From: Paenibacillus amylolyticus
Lineage (GTDB): Bacteria; Bacillota; Bacilli; Paenibacillales; Paenibacillaceae
Direction: 5' to 3'
Length of the DNA: 64,000 bases
NCBI RefSeq assembly: GCF_003719335.1
Contig: NZ_RIAS01000001.1
Span: 744,001-808,000 of the forward strand
Part shown: piece after piece, positions 9,455-21,623 of the stretch
Position numbering within the stretch: the stretch's first letter is position 1
Layout of the letters: the number at the start of each line of letters is the position of its first letter
The notes under the pieces: model-generated
Told to the model about the DNA's origin: nothing
Seen by the model: only the letters and a program-made list of their open reading frames with translations
Database searches by the model: none
Translations under genes and position numbers: made by a program

Positions 9455-9787
9455 TCACAATTCAAACCATTCAAATACTCCTGGATACTGATTCGTCACA
9501 CCCTCCATCTGTTGTTTCCAGGCTCGTCCTTCCTCCCCCCAGATATGGAACAGGCAGTAGATGTATCGTTCACCATCCGCTACTTCATCCAACCCGCTTG
9601 CTTCCTCCAACACTACCTCCAAAGCTCTTGGCCATGATGCATCGTCACGCAAAAGACTAAAACCATCGGTGTGTTGCTCCAGACTATACATCCTGCTATG
9701 TGTCAGTGATGCCGCCAGTCGAAGCATGATCTCATGCAACCTGGTGTACTCCTGCTCCTTCGTTCTGATCCCATACTCCCAGCCCAT
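9455..9787 (-). CDS. Unknown small soluble protein
   Basis: This 110-residue protein begins MGWEYGIRTK with GGAGGAACTTCATT upstream, a good ribosome binding site. It contains a SLTHSRMYSLEQ helix and a Trp-rich C-terminus (IWGEEGRAWKQQMEG). It has no membrane segment. It lies between two other unknown proteins in the same operon. The family is not recognised. Confidence 0.6.
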   Translation of the reverse strand: MGWEYGIRTKEQEYTRLHEIMLRLAASLTHSRMYSLEQHTDGFSLLRDDASWPRALEVVLEEASGLDEVADGERYIYCLFHIWGEEGRAWKQQMEGVTNQYPGVFEWFEL

Positions 9788-9828
9788 AATGAAGTTCCTC
9801 CATCATACATCGTTTACTCGACTTCACT

Positions 9829-10506
9829 TCATCGTACTGCGTATCCATATTGCTGGAGTTCATCCATCACAGCGAGCACATCACGCTTCGGATTCAATTC
9901 TCGAATCAGGTCGGCACTAATCGGTGCATTGTTATATATTTCAGTTACAGCTGTCAAAGACATATCCTGTATATCGTAGTAATCTTCTGCCCAATCGATG
10001 TATGACTTCGGTGTTTCCTCGATATAACCGAACAGAAATGCTACTCCACCCTCAGCATCCGATTGGTCTTCCTGAGCCATGGCAAGTCCAACTGAGCTGC
10101 CTGTTTTCCAATCCAGATTGTGCCCTTCCTGCCAGATACAGAAGGTTACATCCTTCCGAGCCAGCGTTTCCTCGTGTTGACTCAAAATACGCATGAACAC
10201 CTCTGGCACCTCATCATACATCCCCGGGTAAATCTCACCATCCTCACGGTTATGCGGACTAAGCGGAGATTCATGATCAAACCCTTTGAGTAACGTGCCC
10301 GTATTCGTAAACAATACATGCAGATGATCCCCTGCCCCGTTATTCACGCTTCCCCATGCTGTATCTGGCTGTAATGTGTTATGGTGATAACGATGTACGC
10401 GGAGCCAGTCCTCTTCAGACAGAATGATATCTAGTGCGGCAAGTGCCTTTATCCGCTGGTGCAAAATAGAAGCATTCATGATCGGTGTCCCGCTCCATTG
10501 ATGCAT
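9829..10506 (-). CDS. Unknown 225-residue cytoplasmic protein
   Basis: The protein lacks a signal peptide or membrane helix. Its middle part (GDHLHVLFTNTGTLLKGFDH) and C-terminal half (GVAFLFGYIEETPKSYIDWA) suggest a compact alpha/beta domain. I place the start at the second ATG (10506), 8 bases after AGGAG; the ATG 6 bases earlier is too close to that site. It belongs to the operon of unknown small proteins running from 11026 to 9014. I cannot name its family. Confidence 0.6.
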   Translation of the reverse strand: MHQWSGTPIMNASILHQRIKALAALDIILSEEDWLRVHRYHHNTLQPDTAWGSVNNGAGDHLHVLFTNTGTLLKGFDHESPLSPHNREDGEIYPGMYDEVPEVFMRILSQHEETLARKDVTFCIWQEGHNLDWKTGSSVGLAMAQEDQSDAEGGVAFLFGYIEETPKSYIDWAEDYYDIQDMSLTAVTEIYNNAPISADLIRELNPKRDVLAVMDELQQYGYAVR

Positions 10507-10564
10507 ATCCATCTCTCCTAAAAATGATCTAGGTATGTGATTTATTCAATCTATGTAAGGCACG

Positions 10565-11026
10565 CTATAGTCGGATCAAATCCTGTACCTTGTTCTTCCC
10601 CTGGTCACTAGGTTGGATCGTAACCGATATCTGATTTTCCTTTTTAAATACAGTACAAGCATAATTTCCAGGGTTTAGCTGTAAGAAGATCCCTTGAGAT
10701 AATTCATCCGGCTCCAGTTCACCGCCGCTGACATCATCTGCTGATCCTAAATAAACCTTACCCGAAGGAACCTGAAAATAATATATGTTTGCCTGATCCG
10801 CCTCACTCTCTGGTTCCAGAACAGCTGCTTGCACCTTCCAGTGCACCTCATACGTTCCGTCCTCACCCAGATTCAGAAACAGACAATGACCTGCGTTGAC
10901 CTCCTCCAGTTCATCATCCGGGATCGACCACCAGTCAGGTGTATCCTGAAGACGATGCTCTAATGACGCCAGATCATAACAACATAATGTCGCTGTATCT
11001 GTATCCATCTGAAATGTTCCTTGCAT
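10565..11026 (-). CDS. Unknown beta-rich small protein
   Basis: This 153-residue protein is dominated by beta-strand-like segments (ATLCCYDLASLEHRL, YEVHWKVQAAVLEPESE, NYACTVFKKENQISVTI) and is acidic. It is probably cytoplasmic. The ATG at 11026 (MQGTFQMDTD) lies about 9 bases after GGAG; two closer ATGs are less well spaced. It is the first gene of the four-gene operon. The family is not recognised. Confidence 0.6.
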   Translation of the reverse strand: MQGTFQMDTDTATLCCYDLASLEHRLQDTPDWWSIPDDELEEVNAGHCLFLNLGEDGTYEVHWKVQAAVLEPESEADQANIYYFQVPSGKVYLGSADDVSGGELEPDELSQGIFLQLNPGNYACTVFKKENQISVTIQPSDQGKNKVQDLIRL

Positions 11027-11178
11027 GCTCATCCTCTCCTTCATCTTTTATTATAACAAGCCCGCCCCACACATAAAATCGAACTCCCGAACCATCTCTG
11101 TAACGTTACTCTTCATTTCTGGTTAACAATTGACGATATATCCATAACGGAATTTTTTTGAACTTGATGGAGGAATCT

Positions 11179-11556
11179 ATGCCAATTAATAATAGGAAAG
11201 AACCTTTTCGTTATACTCTGAAAGAACCTATGCATTTCGAAATCTATATCCTGAGCATTAATGGCATGGACGGTCCCTCCAAGCCTATTCAGGCCGAATT
11301 ACGTGATATCAGTCGTTCGGGCTGTCAGCTTGCTTTTCCACTGTCCCTCCCTGTAGAGCATAACGATATTCGCATCGGCATCAACTTGAAGCTGTTTGAA
11401 GATTTATTATATATTGAAGGCACACTTCGCTGGGGTATGGAACATAACATGGTATGGCGTTACGGTGTTCAACTTGAAGTCGCAGTTGAAGATCAGGATC
11501 GTCTGTCCCGGGAAATGCGTATGCTAGCAGGACAAGGTAAAATCATCGTCAAATAA
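11179..11556 (+). CDS. PilZ-domain protein, candidate cyclic-di-GMP receptor
   Basis: The 125-residue protein is essentially one PilZ domain. It has the basic RKEPFRY segment near the start (the family RxxxR) and DISRSGCQLAFP (family D/NxSxxG) around residue 50, the two elements that bind cyclic-di-GMP. The ATG at 11179 follows GGAGG by 5 bases. It is monocistronic and convergent with bglP. Stand-alone PilZ proteins usually act on motility or exopolysaccharide; the target here is unknown. Confidence 0.8.
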   Translation: MPINNRKEPFRYTLKEPMHFEIYILSINGMDGPSKPIQAELRDISRSGCQLAFPLSLPVEHNDIRIGINLKLFEDLLYIEGTLRWGMEHNMVWRYGVQLEVAVEDQDRLSREMRMLAGQGKIIVK

Positions 11557-11604
11557 ATACAATGTACATACGAAATAGAGACATCTTTATATCGTTAAAA
11601 AAGA

Positions 11605-11660
11605 TCAAAAAAGCAGTTGCTCCTCTGGAAATATTCCAGGAAAGCAACTGCTTTTGTTAT
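11605..11660. terminator. Bidirectional terminator between PilZ and bglP
   Basis: AAAGCAGTTGCT and AGCAACTGCTTT form a strong stem with T-runs on both sides. It can end both the PilZ transcript and the convergent bglP transcript. Confidence 0.85.
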
Positions 11661-11666
11661 ATTGAA

Positions 11667-13568
11667 TTATGCTTTTGCCGTGAACAGCAGTTCTTGTTCC
11701 TTAACAGTCGTGCGACCAGCAGACTCAATCGAAGTATATTGATGCATGTTGGTGATGATTACCGGTGTAATCGTTGTATAACCCGCTTTTTCAATCTCTT
11801 CCCGGTCGAACTCCATCAAGACATCACCCACAGACACTTTGGTTCCTGCCTGAACTTTAGGCGAGAAGAACTGGCCTTTCAGCTTCACCGTATCAATCCC
11901 GATGTGGATCAGCATTTCTGCACCTGTATCACTTACGAGACCAATAGCATGTCCGCTCTTCGATAATGAGAATACCGTTCCGTTGATTGGAGAAACAACT
12001 CGGCCTTCCGCCGGTTGAATCGCAAAACCTTTACCCATAATTTCTTCAGAAAATGCAGGGTCAGGAACATCACTAAGCGGTCTCACTTCACCTGTGATCG
12101 GGCTGAATACTTGCTCATCCGTTGCTTGTGTTTCTTCCGCTACCACTGGAACTGAAGTTGCTGTCGTTGCAGTTTCTGTAGAAGCTGAAGTTGCAGCTGC
12201 TTGTGGCGCATTATTTTCCTGGAATCCCAGGATGTACGTAATTATTGCTGCAGAAGCAATCGCAATGAGACCACCCAGTATACCATAAATCAATGTACTG
12301 ATGGACGGACTGATAAATGCCGCAAGTCCTGGCAAACCTACAAGGCCTGTTAGTACAAATGCTTTTACCTTGACAATACCCATAAAGCCACCACCAATTG
12401 CCCCACCGATGAGTGCAGCAATAAACGGTTTTTTGTATCTCATATTAACACCATACATCGCCGGTTCAGTAATCCCCATAAATGCTGTCAGACCTGTGGA
12501 ATAAGCCAGAGATTTCGTTTGTCCATTTTTGGAACGAAGTCCTACACCAATCGCTCCACCCGCTTGGGCCCAGTTCGCTGCTAGCATCAAAGGAATAATG
12601 AAGTCATAACCTAATGTTGTCATGGAACCTACAATGATTGGCAACAAGGCATAGTGCATACCTGTGATGATTAACAGTGACATCGTACCACCAATCAGAA
12701 TGCTTGCAAGGATGGACGCATTTTCGAACAACCAAGCAATACCGCCAGACATACCGTTACCGATAATGGAACCCAGTGGTCCAATCGCAATCAATGTAAG
12801 TGGAACCATGATCAGCAAGGTCACCGTTGGTACGACGATGAGTTTTACTGATGAATGGGTAATGCGGTCAACCGCTTTTTCCACGTAAGAAGCAATCCAG
12901 ATCGCAATAACAATCGGAATAACCGTTGAAGAATAGGTTGCTGCGACGACTTTAATCCCCGCGAACGATGAGTTTCCTTCTGCCAATAAAGCTGTAATGG
13001 TTGGATGCATAATCCCGGCCGCGAGCGCTGCACCAATATACATATTACTTCCCAATTTCTTAGCAGCACTGATGGCAAGGATGATTGGCAGGAAGTAGAA
13101 AGCACCGTCACCAATCGCAGATAAGATAACATAAGTCGAACTCTTATCAGACAGCCAGCCAAACGCTACAAGGATCGCCACGATCCCTTTGATCATACCT
13201 GCGCCGGTAATCGCTGGGAGGATTGGAGTAAATACACCTGAGATGAAGTCAAACAGGGCACTTATCGGATTTCTCTTTTGTTTCGGGCCTGTAGAAGCCG
13301 TAGAAGATCCGGCGTTTGCACCTTTGGACATGTTGCCTACCAGCGCGTTGTATACCTTCGGTACATCATTACCGATGATGACCTGGAACTGTCCACCATT
13401 CTCCATAACACCCATAACCCCAGGTGTGTTCTTTAATGTTTCTTTGTCGGCTTTTTTGTTGTCATTCAAGTTAAATCTGAGCCTTGTCATACAGTGGGTC
13501 ACTTGATCAATGTTCTCTTCGCCACCAACAAGCTTCAGAATATCTTTGGACAATTGTTGTTTATCCAT
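11667..13568 (-). CDS. bglP: Beta-glucoside PTS permease, EIIBCA
   Basis: The protein imports aryl-beta-glucosides or cellobiose-type sugars and phosphorylates them. Domains in order: EIIB (1-80) with the phosphorylated Cys26 in VTHCMTRLRF; EIIC (about 105-450), a membrane channel of roughly ten helices; a Thr/Ala/Glu linker; and EIIA (about 490-633) with its His near 553 in LIHIGIDTVKL. Length of 633 fits BglP. The ATG follows AAAAGGAG. Its leader, right after the licT stop, carries a RAT site overlapping a terminator, so LicT antitermination should control it. It supplies phospho-sugars to the two GH1 enzymes upstream in the cluster. Confidence 0.95.
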   Translation of the reverse strand: MDKQQLSKDILKLVGGEENIDQVTHCMTRLRFNLNDNKKADKETLKNTPGVMGVMENGGQFQVIIGNDVPKVYNALVGNMSKGANAGSSTASTGPKQKRNPISALFDFISGVFTPILPAITGAGMIKGIVAILVAFGWLSDKSSTYVILSAIGDGAFYFLPIILAISAAKKLGSNMYIGAALAAGIMHPTITALLAEGNSSFAGIKVVAATYSSTVIPIVIAIWIASYVEKAVDRITHSSVKLIVVPTVTLLIMVPLTLIAIGPLGSIIGNGMSGGIAWLFENASILASILIGGTMSLLIITGMHYALLPIIVGSMTTLGYDFIIPLMLAANWAQAGGAIGVGLRSKNGQTKSLAYSTGLTAFMGITEPAMYGVNMRYKKPFIAALIGGAIGGGFMGIVKVKAFVLTGLVGLPGLAAFISPSISTLIYGILGGLIAIASAAIITYILGFQENNAPQAAATSASTETATTATSVPVVAEETQATDEQVFSPITGEVRPLSDVPDPAFSEEIMGKGFAIQPAEGRVVSPINGTVFSLSKSGHAIGLVSDTGAEMLIHIGIDTVKLKGQFFSPKVQAGTKVSVGDVLMEFDREEIEKAGYTTITPVIITNMHQYTSIESAGRTTVKEQELLFTAKA

Positions 13569-13602
13569 TGTGTTTTGCTCCTTTTATGTGTATTGAAGGT
13601 TT

Positions 13603-13692
13603 AAAAAAAACCTAAACACTGGACCATGACAAAGCAGAATAGCTTATCATGATTCAACGTTTAGGTTTTGCCTTTTTTGCAGTAACAATCCC
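13603..13692 (-). promoter_or_regulatory. RAT antiterminator and overlapping terminator in the bglP leader
   Basis: The minus strand has GGATTGTTACTGC...GGCAAAACC (13692-13664), the LicT/SacY RAT consensus. Its 3' end overlaps the left arm of a terminator (AACCTAAAC pairing with GTTTAGGTT, then eight T residues). It begins 3-4 bases after the licT stop. LicT binding would prevent the terminator and allow readthrough into bglP. Confidence 0.92.
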
Positions 13693-13695
13693 AAA

Positions 13696-14547
13696 TTATT
13701 CGATTGTTTGTTCATTTCGGACAATGCGTTCGATATGAATCGTGAGATACAATACTTCTTCCTTTGACAAGACCCGATTATAGATTTTACGTGTATAATC
13801 ATTAATCTTGACTGCACAAGCATGTGCTTCCGGATATTGTTTGCTCACCAAGTCATGAAGCGGATTATCCTCTTCCTTGTCTTCAATCGCTGTACCTTGC
13901 AATACGCGTTGAGCAAAGAACTTTAAATGGGTCAGGAATCGGTAATAACTTAGTGAATCTTCGTCGAGCTCGATCACGAAACTGCGCCGAACGATGTTCA
14001 GAATATCCTTCACGATATTCGTAATGCTGATCGTTTCTCTCATCTCACCATTCATCTGGGCGTTAACCAGATGCATCGCGATGAATGCACATTCGTCCTC
14101 GGGAAGAAGAACACCTAACGTTTCTTCGATAATCTGCAATGCCTTGAGACCGATCGCATACTCCTTCCGGTACATGCGCTTGATCTCCCAAAATAATGCA
14201 TTGCGGATCTGCAATCCTTGACGATGTCGGTCAATAGCAAAATGAATATGATCCGTCAGTGAAATGTAGATGCTTTCATGAAGCTTCTCACCTAGTACCG
14301 TCTCAGCGTAACGAATAATCTCATCTGAACACTCTACATATTCAACCGGAATATCAGACAGAAGCGTCTTCAATTTCTGAGAAACTTCTTTACTTTCGAG
14401 CGAAAATATTTTTTCGACGAGACTCTCATCGATGAATTCACCAGTATGCTTTTTGAAGGCAATTCCACGTCCCATAACGACCAGTTCGTTACCTCCCGGG
14501 TCAATTACAGTGACTACATTGTTGTTGAGTACCTTCTCAATTTTCAT
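13696..14547 (-). CDS. licT: BglG-family transcription antiterminator LicT
   Basis: The 283-residue protein binds RAT RNA and prevents early termination of beta-glucoside genes. An N-terminal RNA-binding domain (1-55, MKIEKVLNNNVVTVID) is followed by two PTS regulation domains. The phosphorylatable histidines are all present: His100 (DHIHFAIDR) and His159 (AMHLVNA) in PRD1, and His207 (THLKFFAQR) and His271 (TIHIERI) in PRD2. It lies immediately upstream of bglP with its own RAT leader and sigma-A promoter, so it should regulate itself. Confidence 0.95.
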   Translation of the reverse strand: MKIEKVLNNNVVTVIDPGGNELVVMGRGIAFKKHTGEFIDESLVEKIFSLESKEVSQKLKTLLSDIPVEYVECSDEIIRYAETVLGEKLHESIYISLTDHIHFAIDRHRQGLQIRNALFWEIKRMYRKEYAIGLKALQIIEETLGVLLPEDECAFIAMHLVNAQMNGEMRETISITNIVKDILNIVRRSFVIELDEDSLSYYRFLTHLKFFAQRVLQGTAIEDKEEDNPLHDLVSKQYPEAHACAVKINDYTRKIYNRVLSKEEVLYLTIHIERIVRNEQTIE

Positions 14548-14580
14548 TTCTTCACATCACCTTGCACCGTCAAAGTAGTA

Positions 14581-14650
14581 AAAGGCAAAACCAAAACAGG
14601 TCACAAAGTATGCCTGCCTCTGGTTTTGCCTGATTGAACAGTAACAATCC
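14581..14650 (-). promoter_or_regulatory. RAT antiterminator and terminator in the licT leader
   Basis: GGATTGTTACTGTTCAATCA runs into GGCAAAACC (14650-14622), and the terminator uses the perfect 10-base arms GGCAAAACCA/TGGTTTTGCC. Its T-run is weak (CCTTTTAC). It lies between the mapped licT promoter and the licT gene. Confidence 0.9.
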
Positions 14651-14672
14651 AGTATTCTTTAGCCTTGGGCCT

Positions 14673-14701
14673 ATCTTACCATATTAAATCGCATGTGACA
14701 A
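14673..14701 (-). promoter_or_regulatory. Sigma-A promoter of licT
   Basis: On the minus strand TTGTCA and TAAGAT are separated by exactly 17 bases. Transcription would start near 14666, leaving the RAT site in the first 45 bases of the RNA. A weak cre-like sequence (TGAAAGCGGTTAAT, 14710-14723, 12 of 14 positions) lies just upstream. Confidence 0.65.
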
Positions 14702-14771
14702 CGTTTTTCTGAAAGCGGTTAATGTGCGTTAATGCGACATAAAAGGCACTCATACAACAATGACTTTGGAA

Positions 14772-16208
<1,437 letters not shown>

Positions 16209-16260
16209 TCATCCTCTCGACAATTGAATAATTAGAATTTATTTATTATCCGCTCTAAGA

Positions 16261-17940
16261 TTACTTGGTCCCCACTTGCTCTAAACGCTCCATGATCCGC
16301 TCAAGCTGTGCACCCGTTACGGTTTGCTTCATATCAAACTTCCCTTTGCTCACACCCGTCATTACACCAGCGCGAGCACTATTCTGAATCGCTGCATGTG
16401 CCCAATGCTTACTGTCGACATCGCCAAACACGAGTTCCACCGAATCTGTAGCAGGCTTCCAATCCTTATTAGTCAGGATTTGGTCTACAATAACTGCCAT
16501 TTGCGCACGTGTTACTTCGCTCTCTGGGGCAAACCTTTGGTTTCCGATACCTTTCATTAGACCTGCCTTGGTCACCTTCGCAATGGCTTGAGTAGCCCAG
16601 TCAGGAGCGCTGTCAACATAAGGATAATCCTCAGTTCCTTCCGAAAGCTTTAGAACATCCGATAGTATCACAGCGATCTGCGCACGAGTTACAGGTTCCG
16701 TAGGCTTTACACCATGCTCCGATGAGGGACCTGTCTGCTCTCCAGCTGTACCTTTATGAAGTCTGAACAAACTCGCGATAACCTCTTTATTGTTGAAGGC
16801 AGGCACCCATGACCAGTGTTTCAAACCTCCGTAGAATCTGCGGCTGTCCATATATGCATCATCGTATAACGTTAAATGTACCTGTTTGGCTCCCATTTCG
16901 GTCAAAGCCTGATAAGCAAGTGAACTAGTACGACTATCTGTTGTTGGGTCATTTTGAGCGTGCATAATCCACATCGGTACATCCACAATGCCTTTCAGTT
17001 CTTGCTTGAAGGCGTCAACGGAACCTGTATAATCCGCAACGGTATCTTTGGCAGCAACGATGATTGCTCCAGCAAACAGATCAGGATACTGCATCAGGAA
17101 GCGGAATGCACCTCCACCGCCACTAGATACACCAGACAGATAAATGCGGTCAGGGTCTACTTCTCCTTCGGCAACAAGCTTTTGGATCAACTCAACCTGA
17201 GCTTCAAAGTATACCTTCATTATGGGTAGCTGCTCTGCATTGTTGTAAATTTTGAAGCTGTAATTCTCAGGATATTGCACCGCTAGTACAGAAGTATCAT
17301 GCCCTGATTCTGTCCAGACTACTGCACCGCGATTCGCAGTCAGATGATTGCGTCCGTCTGTTCCAACTTCACCACCGCCGTGAAGCCATACCATGAGCGG
17401 CTTCGCTTCCTTGGAAGGACTGCGCTTCAGGTTATAGGATAGCGTTACACCGTTGCTTGCAGTAAATTCTGCTTTTTCAAACTCATCGACGGTGCGGGTT
17501 TTTACCTGATTTACACTTTTTTTATCAAAAGAAAGCTCTGGATACAATTGGCTGGTTACGGCAAACTCGGATTTCAGACCTCCAGGATATTTGAAAGGTT
17601 TCACGGTCATATGAATGGTATGATCTTTCATGGACAACGTGATGCCATCGTCTTCGTAATTGTCTTGCACAATTTCTCCTGCAGCATTTAACGGATAACC
17701 GTCATAGTTCCCTGTAATATCAAAGTCCGACGCCTTCAGATTTTTGTATTTTTCCACGTCTGAAACCGTAATGTCAAAAGATTCGACCATTTCACCCGGA
17801 TCACCAACAAACGTATTTGCCTGAATTTGCGTCACTTGTGCGCTTGCTGCACCTGTTGTCCCAGGCCAGATCACACTCAGACTTAGCGTTAATGCCAACA
17901 TACAAGAAACATGTTTAACGCCTCTATTCCACTTCTTCAA
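16261..17940 (-). CDS. Surface esterase with Ig-like and SLH domains
   Basis: Domains in order: signal peptide (1-32), an Ig-like N-terminal domain as in EstA-type esterases (about 33-150), an alpha/beta-hydrolase domain (about 155-400), and SLH motifs (about 405-559). The hydrolase shows a VWLHGGG oxyanion region, the nucleophile Ser in SGVSSGGGG, the Asp in HAQNDPTTD and a likely His in KHWSW. SLH motifs bind secondary cell-wall polymer, so the enzyme is displayed on the cell surface. A TTG start follows GGAGGGG. Lying inside a LicT/RAT regulon, it may remove acyl groups from plant glucosides before BglP uptake; that role is inferred. Confidence 0.85.
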   Translation of the reverse strand: MKKWNRGVKHVSCMLALTLSLSVIWPGTTGAASAQVTQIQANTFVGDPGEMVESFDITVSDVEKYKNLKASDFDITGNYDGYPLNAAGEIVQDNYEDDGITLSMKDHTIHMTVKPFKYPGGLKSEFAVTSQLYPELSFDKKSVNQVKTRTVDEFEKAEFTASNGVTLSYNLKRSPSKEAKPLMVWLHGGGEVGTDGRNHLTANRGAVVWTESGHDTSVLAVQYPENYSFKIYNNAEQLPIMKVYFEAQVELIQKLVAEGEVDPDRIYLSGVSSGGGGAFRFLMQYPDLFAGAIIVAAKDTVADYTGSVDAFKQELKGIVDVPMWIMHAQNDPTTDSRTSSLAYQALTEMGAKQVHLTLYDDAYMDSRRFYGGLKHWSWVPAFNNKEVIASLFRLHKGTAGEQTGPSSEHGVKPTEPVTRAQIAVILSDVLKLSEGTEDYPYVDSAPDWATQAIAKVTKAGLMKGIGNQRFAPESEVTRAQMAVIVDQILTNKDWKPATDSVELVFGDVDSKHWAHAAIQNSARAGVMTGVSKGKFDMKQTVTGAQLERIMERLEQVGTK

Positions 17941-17977
17941 AAGAACCCCTCCAGCTCATATGATGGTTGATTGCAAA

Positions 17978-18077
17978 GTAAAAAGCGGACAAGCGCCAAC
18001 CAAAAGGGTTGTATGAAGCGAAAGCTCATATCACACTTTTAAGTCAGGTTTTGCCCGCTCCTGTGCGGTAACAATCC
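17978..18077 (-). promoter_or_regulatory. RAT antiterminator and terminator upstream of the esterase-GH1 pair
   Basis: GGATTGTTACCGCACAGGAG followed by CGGGCAAAACC (18077-18047) matches the RAT consensus. The downstream hairpin (AGCGGGC...GTCCGCT with T5) is longer and less perfect than the others. It lies between the first GH1 gene and the esterase. Confidence 0.82.
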
Positions 18078-18153
18078 TAAGAATGTCATCACTGAATATC
18101 TCTTTATTTCAGGTGTTTATTGCGGATGTATATTCTCTTTCAGAGCGAAAGAA

Positions 18154-19777
<1,624 letters not shown>

Positions 19778-19954
19778 ATCAAAAGATGTTATAACATATT
19801 CTGTTGTTTTGCTCTTGTGATGTAAGCGTAACATATTTATTTCGTAAAATCAAATTCACCCAAAACGTACGGTCTAGATCCTCTTTAAAATTACCTATAC
19901 AACGTATTTATAATGAATAATATCTTATTTCTAACGTCATTTCTAAAGCTACTT

Positions 19955-20248
19955 CTAACGTGGCATTCGCAAAATTGCTGCCCGTAGGGCATTGGCTCCT
20001 TCCTCCGTTTCCAGATAACTTGCAGGACTTTGGTCCCCCAGAGCTGGAACCTTTTTATCTATCCACTTCAACGCGGAATCTCTCATTTCACACAAAAGCA
20101 CCCGGCTTATATCTTCTGGAATACCTTTTAATCGTGCCTCTTCTTTCCATTCATTGGGCAATTGAGCGTACCATTCATCAAATAGTTCGACGAAGGAATC
20201 CCAGTGCTCCTGTTTAAACACAGAAAAATACATATCTTGCATACTCAT
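19955..20248 (-). CDS. Small protein with ParS/MbcA-like toxin-binding domain
   Basis: The C-terminal half reads ALKWIDKKVPALGDQSPASY and LETEEGANALRAAILRM, the pattern of the Xre/MbcA/ParS antitoxin toxin-binding domain (W-x-P-x-LG-x-P-x-L-x-T-x-EG). In type II toxin-antitoxin systems that domain binds a RES toxin. Here the usual N-terminal DNA-binding domain is replaced by about 50 other residues, and no RES toxin gene lies nearby. The ATG at 20248 is chosen because GGAG lies 9 bases upstream. It may be an orphan antitoxin or a re-used domain. It is divergent from the SUFU gene. Confidence 0.6.
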   Translation of the reverse strand: MSMQDMYFSVFKQEHWDSFVELFDEWYAQLPNEWKEEARLKGIPEDISRVLLCEMRDSALKWIDKKVPALGDQSPASYLETEEGANALRAAILRMPR

Positions 20249-20395
20249 GTAACATTTCTCCTTCACATTAAGATGTGTAACTCCCTGGTCCTATCTCAGA
20301 GAATTCAGACTTAAGCCGCTTGTAGTCGCTGTTATAACTAGTAGACTTAATTTTAAATGATTTTCAGGGAGAGAACAATCAAGGAGGAACACATC

Positions 20396-21460
20396 ATGGC
20401 CGAAGAAGAAAACACATCTGGTTGGGACGCCATTGACCAAGCTGCGCAGCAACTATACGGAGAGCAGGAACCTAAACATTATGGCACAGCCATTCCATAT
20501 ATGCTTGGCGGACCTGACCCACTGGACGGGATAAGTGCCTATGCGGTAGATACGCCGATGCCTCATTGGCATTTTGTAACCTATGGCTTCTCGGAGCTTT
20601 ACGGCAAAGAGGGCGATGATGCATCCAGAAGTGGATATGGTTTTGAACTTACATTTCGCCTTACACGCTGTGAAAATGAATCCGAGCCGCCGGCCTGGGC
20701 ACTCAATCTGCTCCAAAATATGGGGCGATACGTCTTTAACAGCGGTAACCTGTTTCAGCCCGGAGATTATCTGGATGCCAACGGCCCGATCTGCCTGAAC
20801 TCCGATACGCTGTTGACCGCACTCGCATTCGTAGAAGATCCAGATTTACCTGAACTGAATACGCCGAATGGTTCTGTTCAATTTATCCAAATGGTCGGCA
20901 TCACCTGCCGTGAACTGGAAATGATTCAGAGCTGGAATACCCGCGGTTTCCTAGCTGCCTGTGAAAGCTATATGCCTAAATATGTAACGGATCTGATGAG
21001 GAATTCCTATGCAGATATCCCTTCGGTGATCCAAGCGACGGAGCGCGGCATTGAGGAAGACGGTTCAAGCACCGCCTTTTTGTTCATACAACAATTGAGC
21101 TGGGAGTCTGCACGCAAAAAACTGCTACAGAAAAACATTCCTGCCAAGCTTCAGTTGGGCGCTCAACAAGCAACCCTTCTAGCCAGCATCCTGCGGAGCC
21201 GAATCGCCAAAAAAGCAACATTGTCCCTGATCGGGCCAAATATCAATATTGTCTTTGAAGCTGGGGAGCATCCATCTCTGGTAGAAACGGAGCGAGAGGT
21301 GAGACTGACCGTGAATCAGCAAGCTGTGCTTGAAATTACAGAACAGCTTCGCCCGCAGGCCGGTTCCTTTCAGGTCCCTTCACTGGACAAGCTTCTTATT
21401 GAGATTGTGCCCACGCAGATTAAAGATCAGGAAGGGAATGTGATCAAAACGATCGGCTAA
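20396..21460 (+). CDS. Suppressor-of-fused (SUFU) domain protein
   Basis: The N-terminal half carries the bacterial SUFU domain: PHWHFVTYGFSELYGK near residue 55 and a following GYGFELTFRLTR strand. Bacterial SUFU proteins are known as immunity proteins of polymorphic toxin systems and as general protein-binding domains. The C-terminal 120 residues are a less conserved domain. The ATG at 20396 follows AAGGAGG by 8 bases; an earlier in-frame ATG lacks a site. It has no signal peptide. No toxin is adjacent, so it may be an orphan immunity gene. Confidence 0.82.
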   Translation: MAEEENTSGWDAIDQAAQQLYGEQEPKHYGTAIPYMLGGPDPLDGISAYAVDTPMPHWHFVTYGFSELYGKEGDDASRSGYGFELTFRLTRCENESEPPAWALNLLQNMGRYVFNSGNLFQPGDYLDANGPICLNSDTLLTALAFVEDPDLPELNTPNGSVQFIQMVGITCRELEMIQSWNTRGFLAACESYMPKYVTDLMRNSYADIPSVIQATERGIEEDGSSTAFLFIQQLSWESARKKLLQKNIPAKLQLGAQQATLLASILRSRIAKKATLSLIGPNINIVFEAGEHPSLVETEREVRLTVNQQAVLEITEQLRPQAGSFQVPSLDKLLIEIVPTQIKDQEGNVIKTIG

Positions 21461-21524
21461 TCAACGGAATTGCATCACAGAATCTGTTTCAATGGCTAGT
21501 CAATTGTCTTATTTATAGGAGACC

Positions 21525-21542
21525 CCTATAGTTTCCTATAGG
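21525..21542. repeat. Short perfect inverted repeat upstream of the lipoprotein gene
   Basis: CCTATAG and CTATAGG flank a four-base loop about 80 bases upstream of the lipoprotein start. It has no T-run, so an operator or an RNA hairpin is more likely than a terminator. Confidence 0.35.
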
Positions 21543-21623
21543 TGGAAATGGAGAACACACGTGCTACAATTTTAGTGCGCACAACAAAGAGAGAGAATAA
21601 CTCACACATCTCAGGAGGGTATT

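Noticed and set aside
9014..11026. A full polymorphic-toxin locus
   Set aside because: Only immunity-like proteins are present; no toxin or export component is found nearby.
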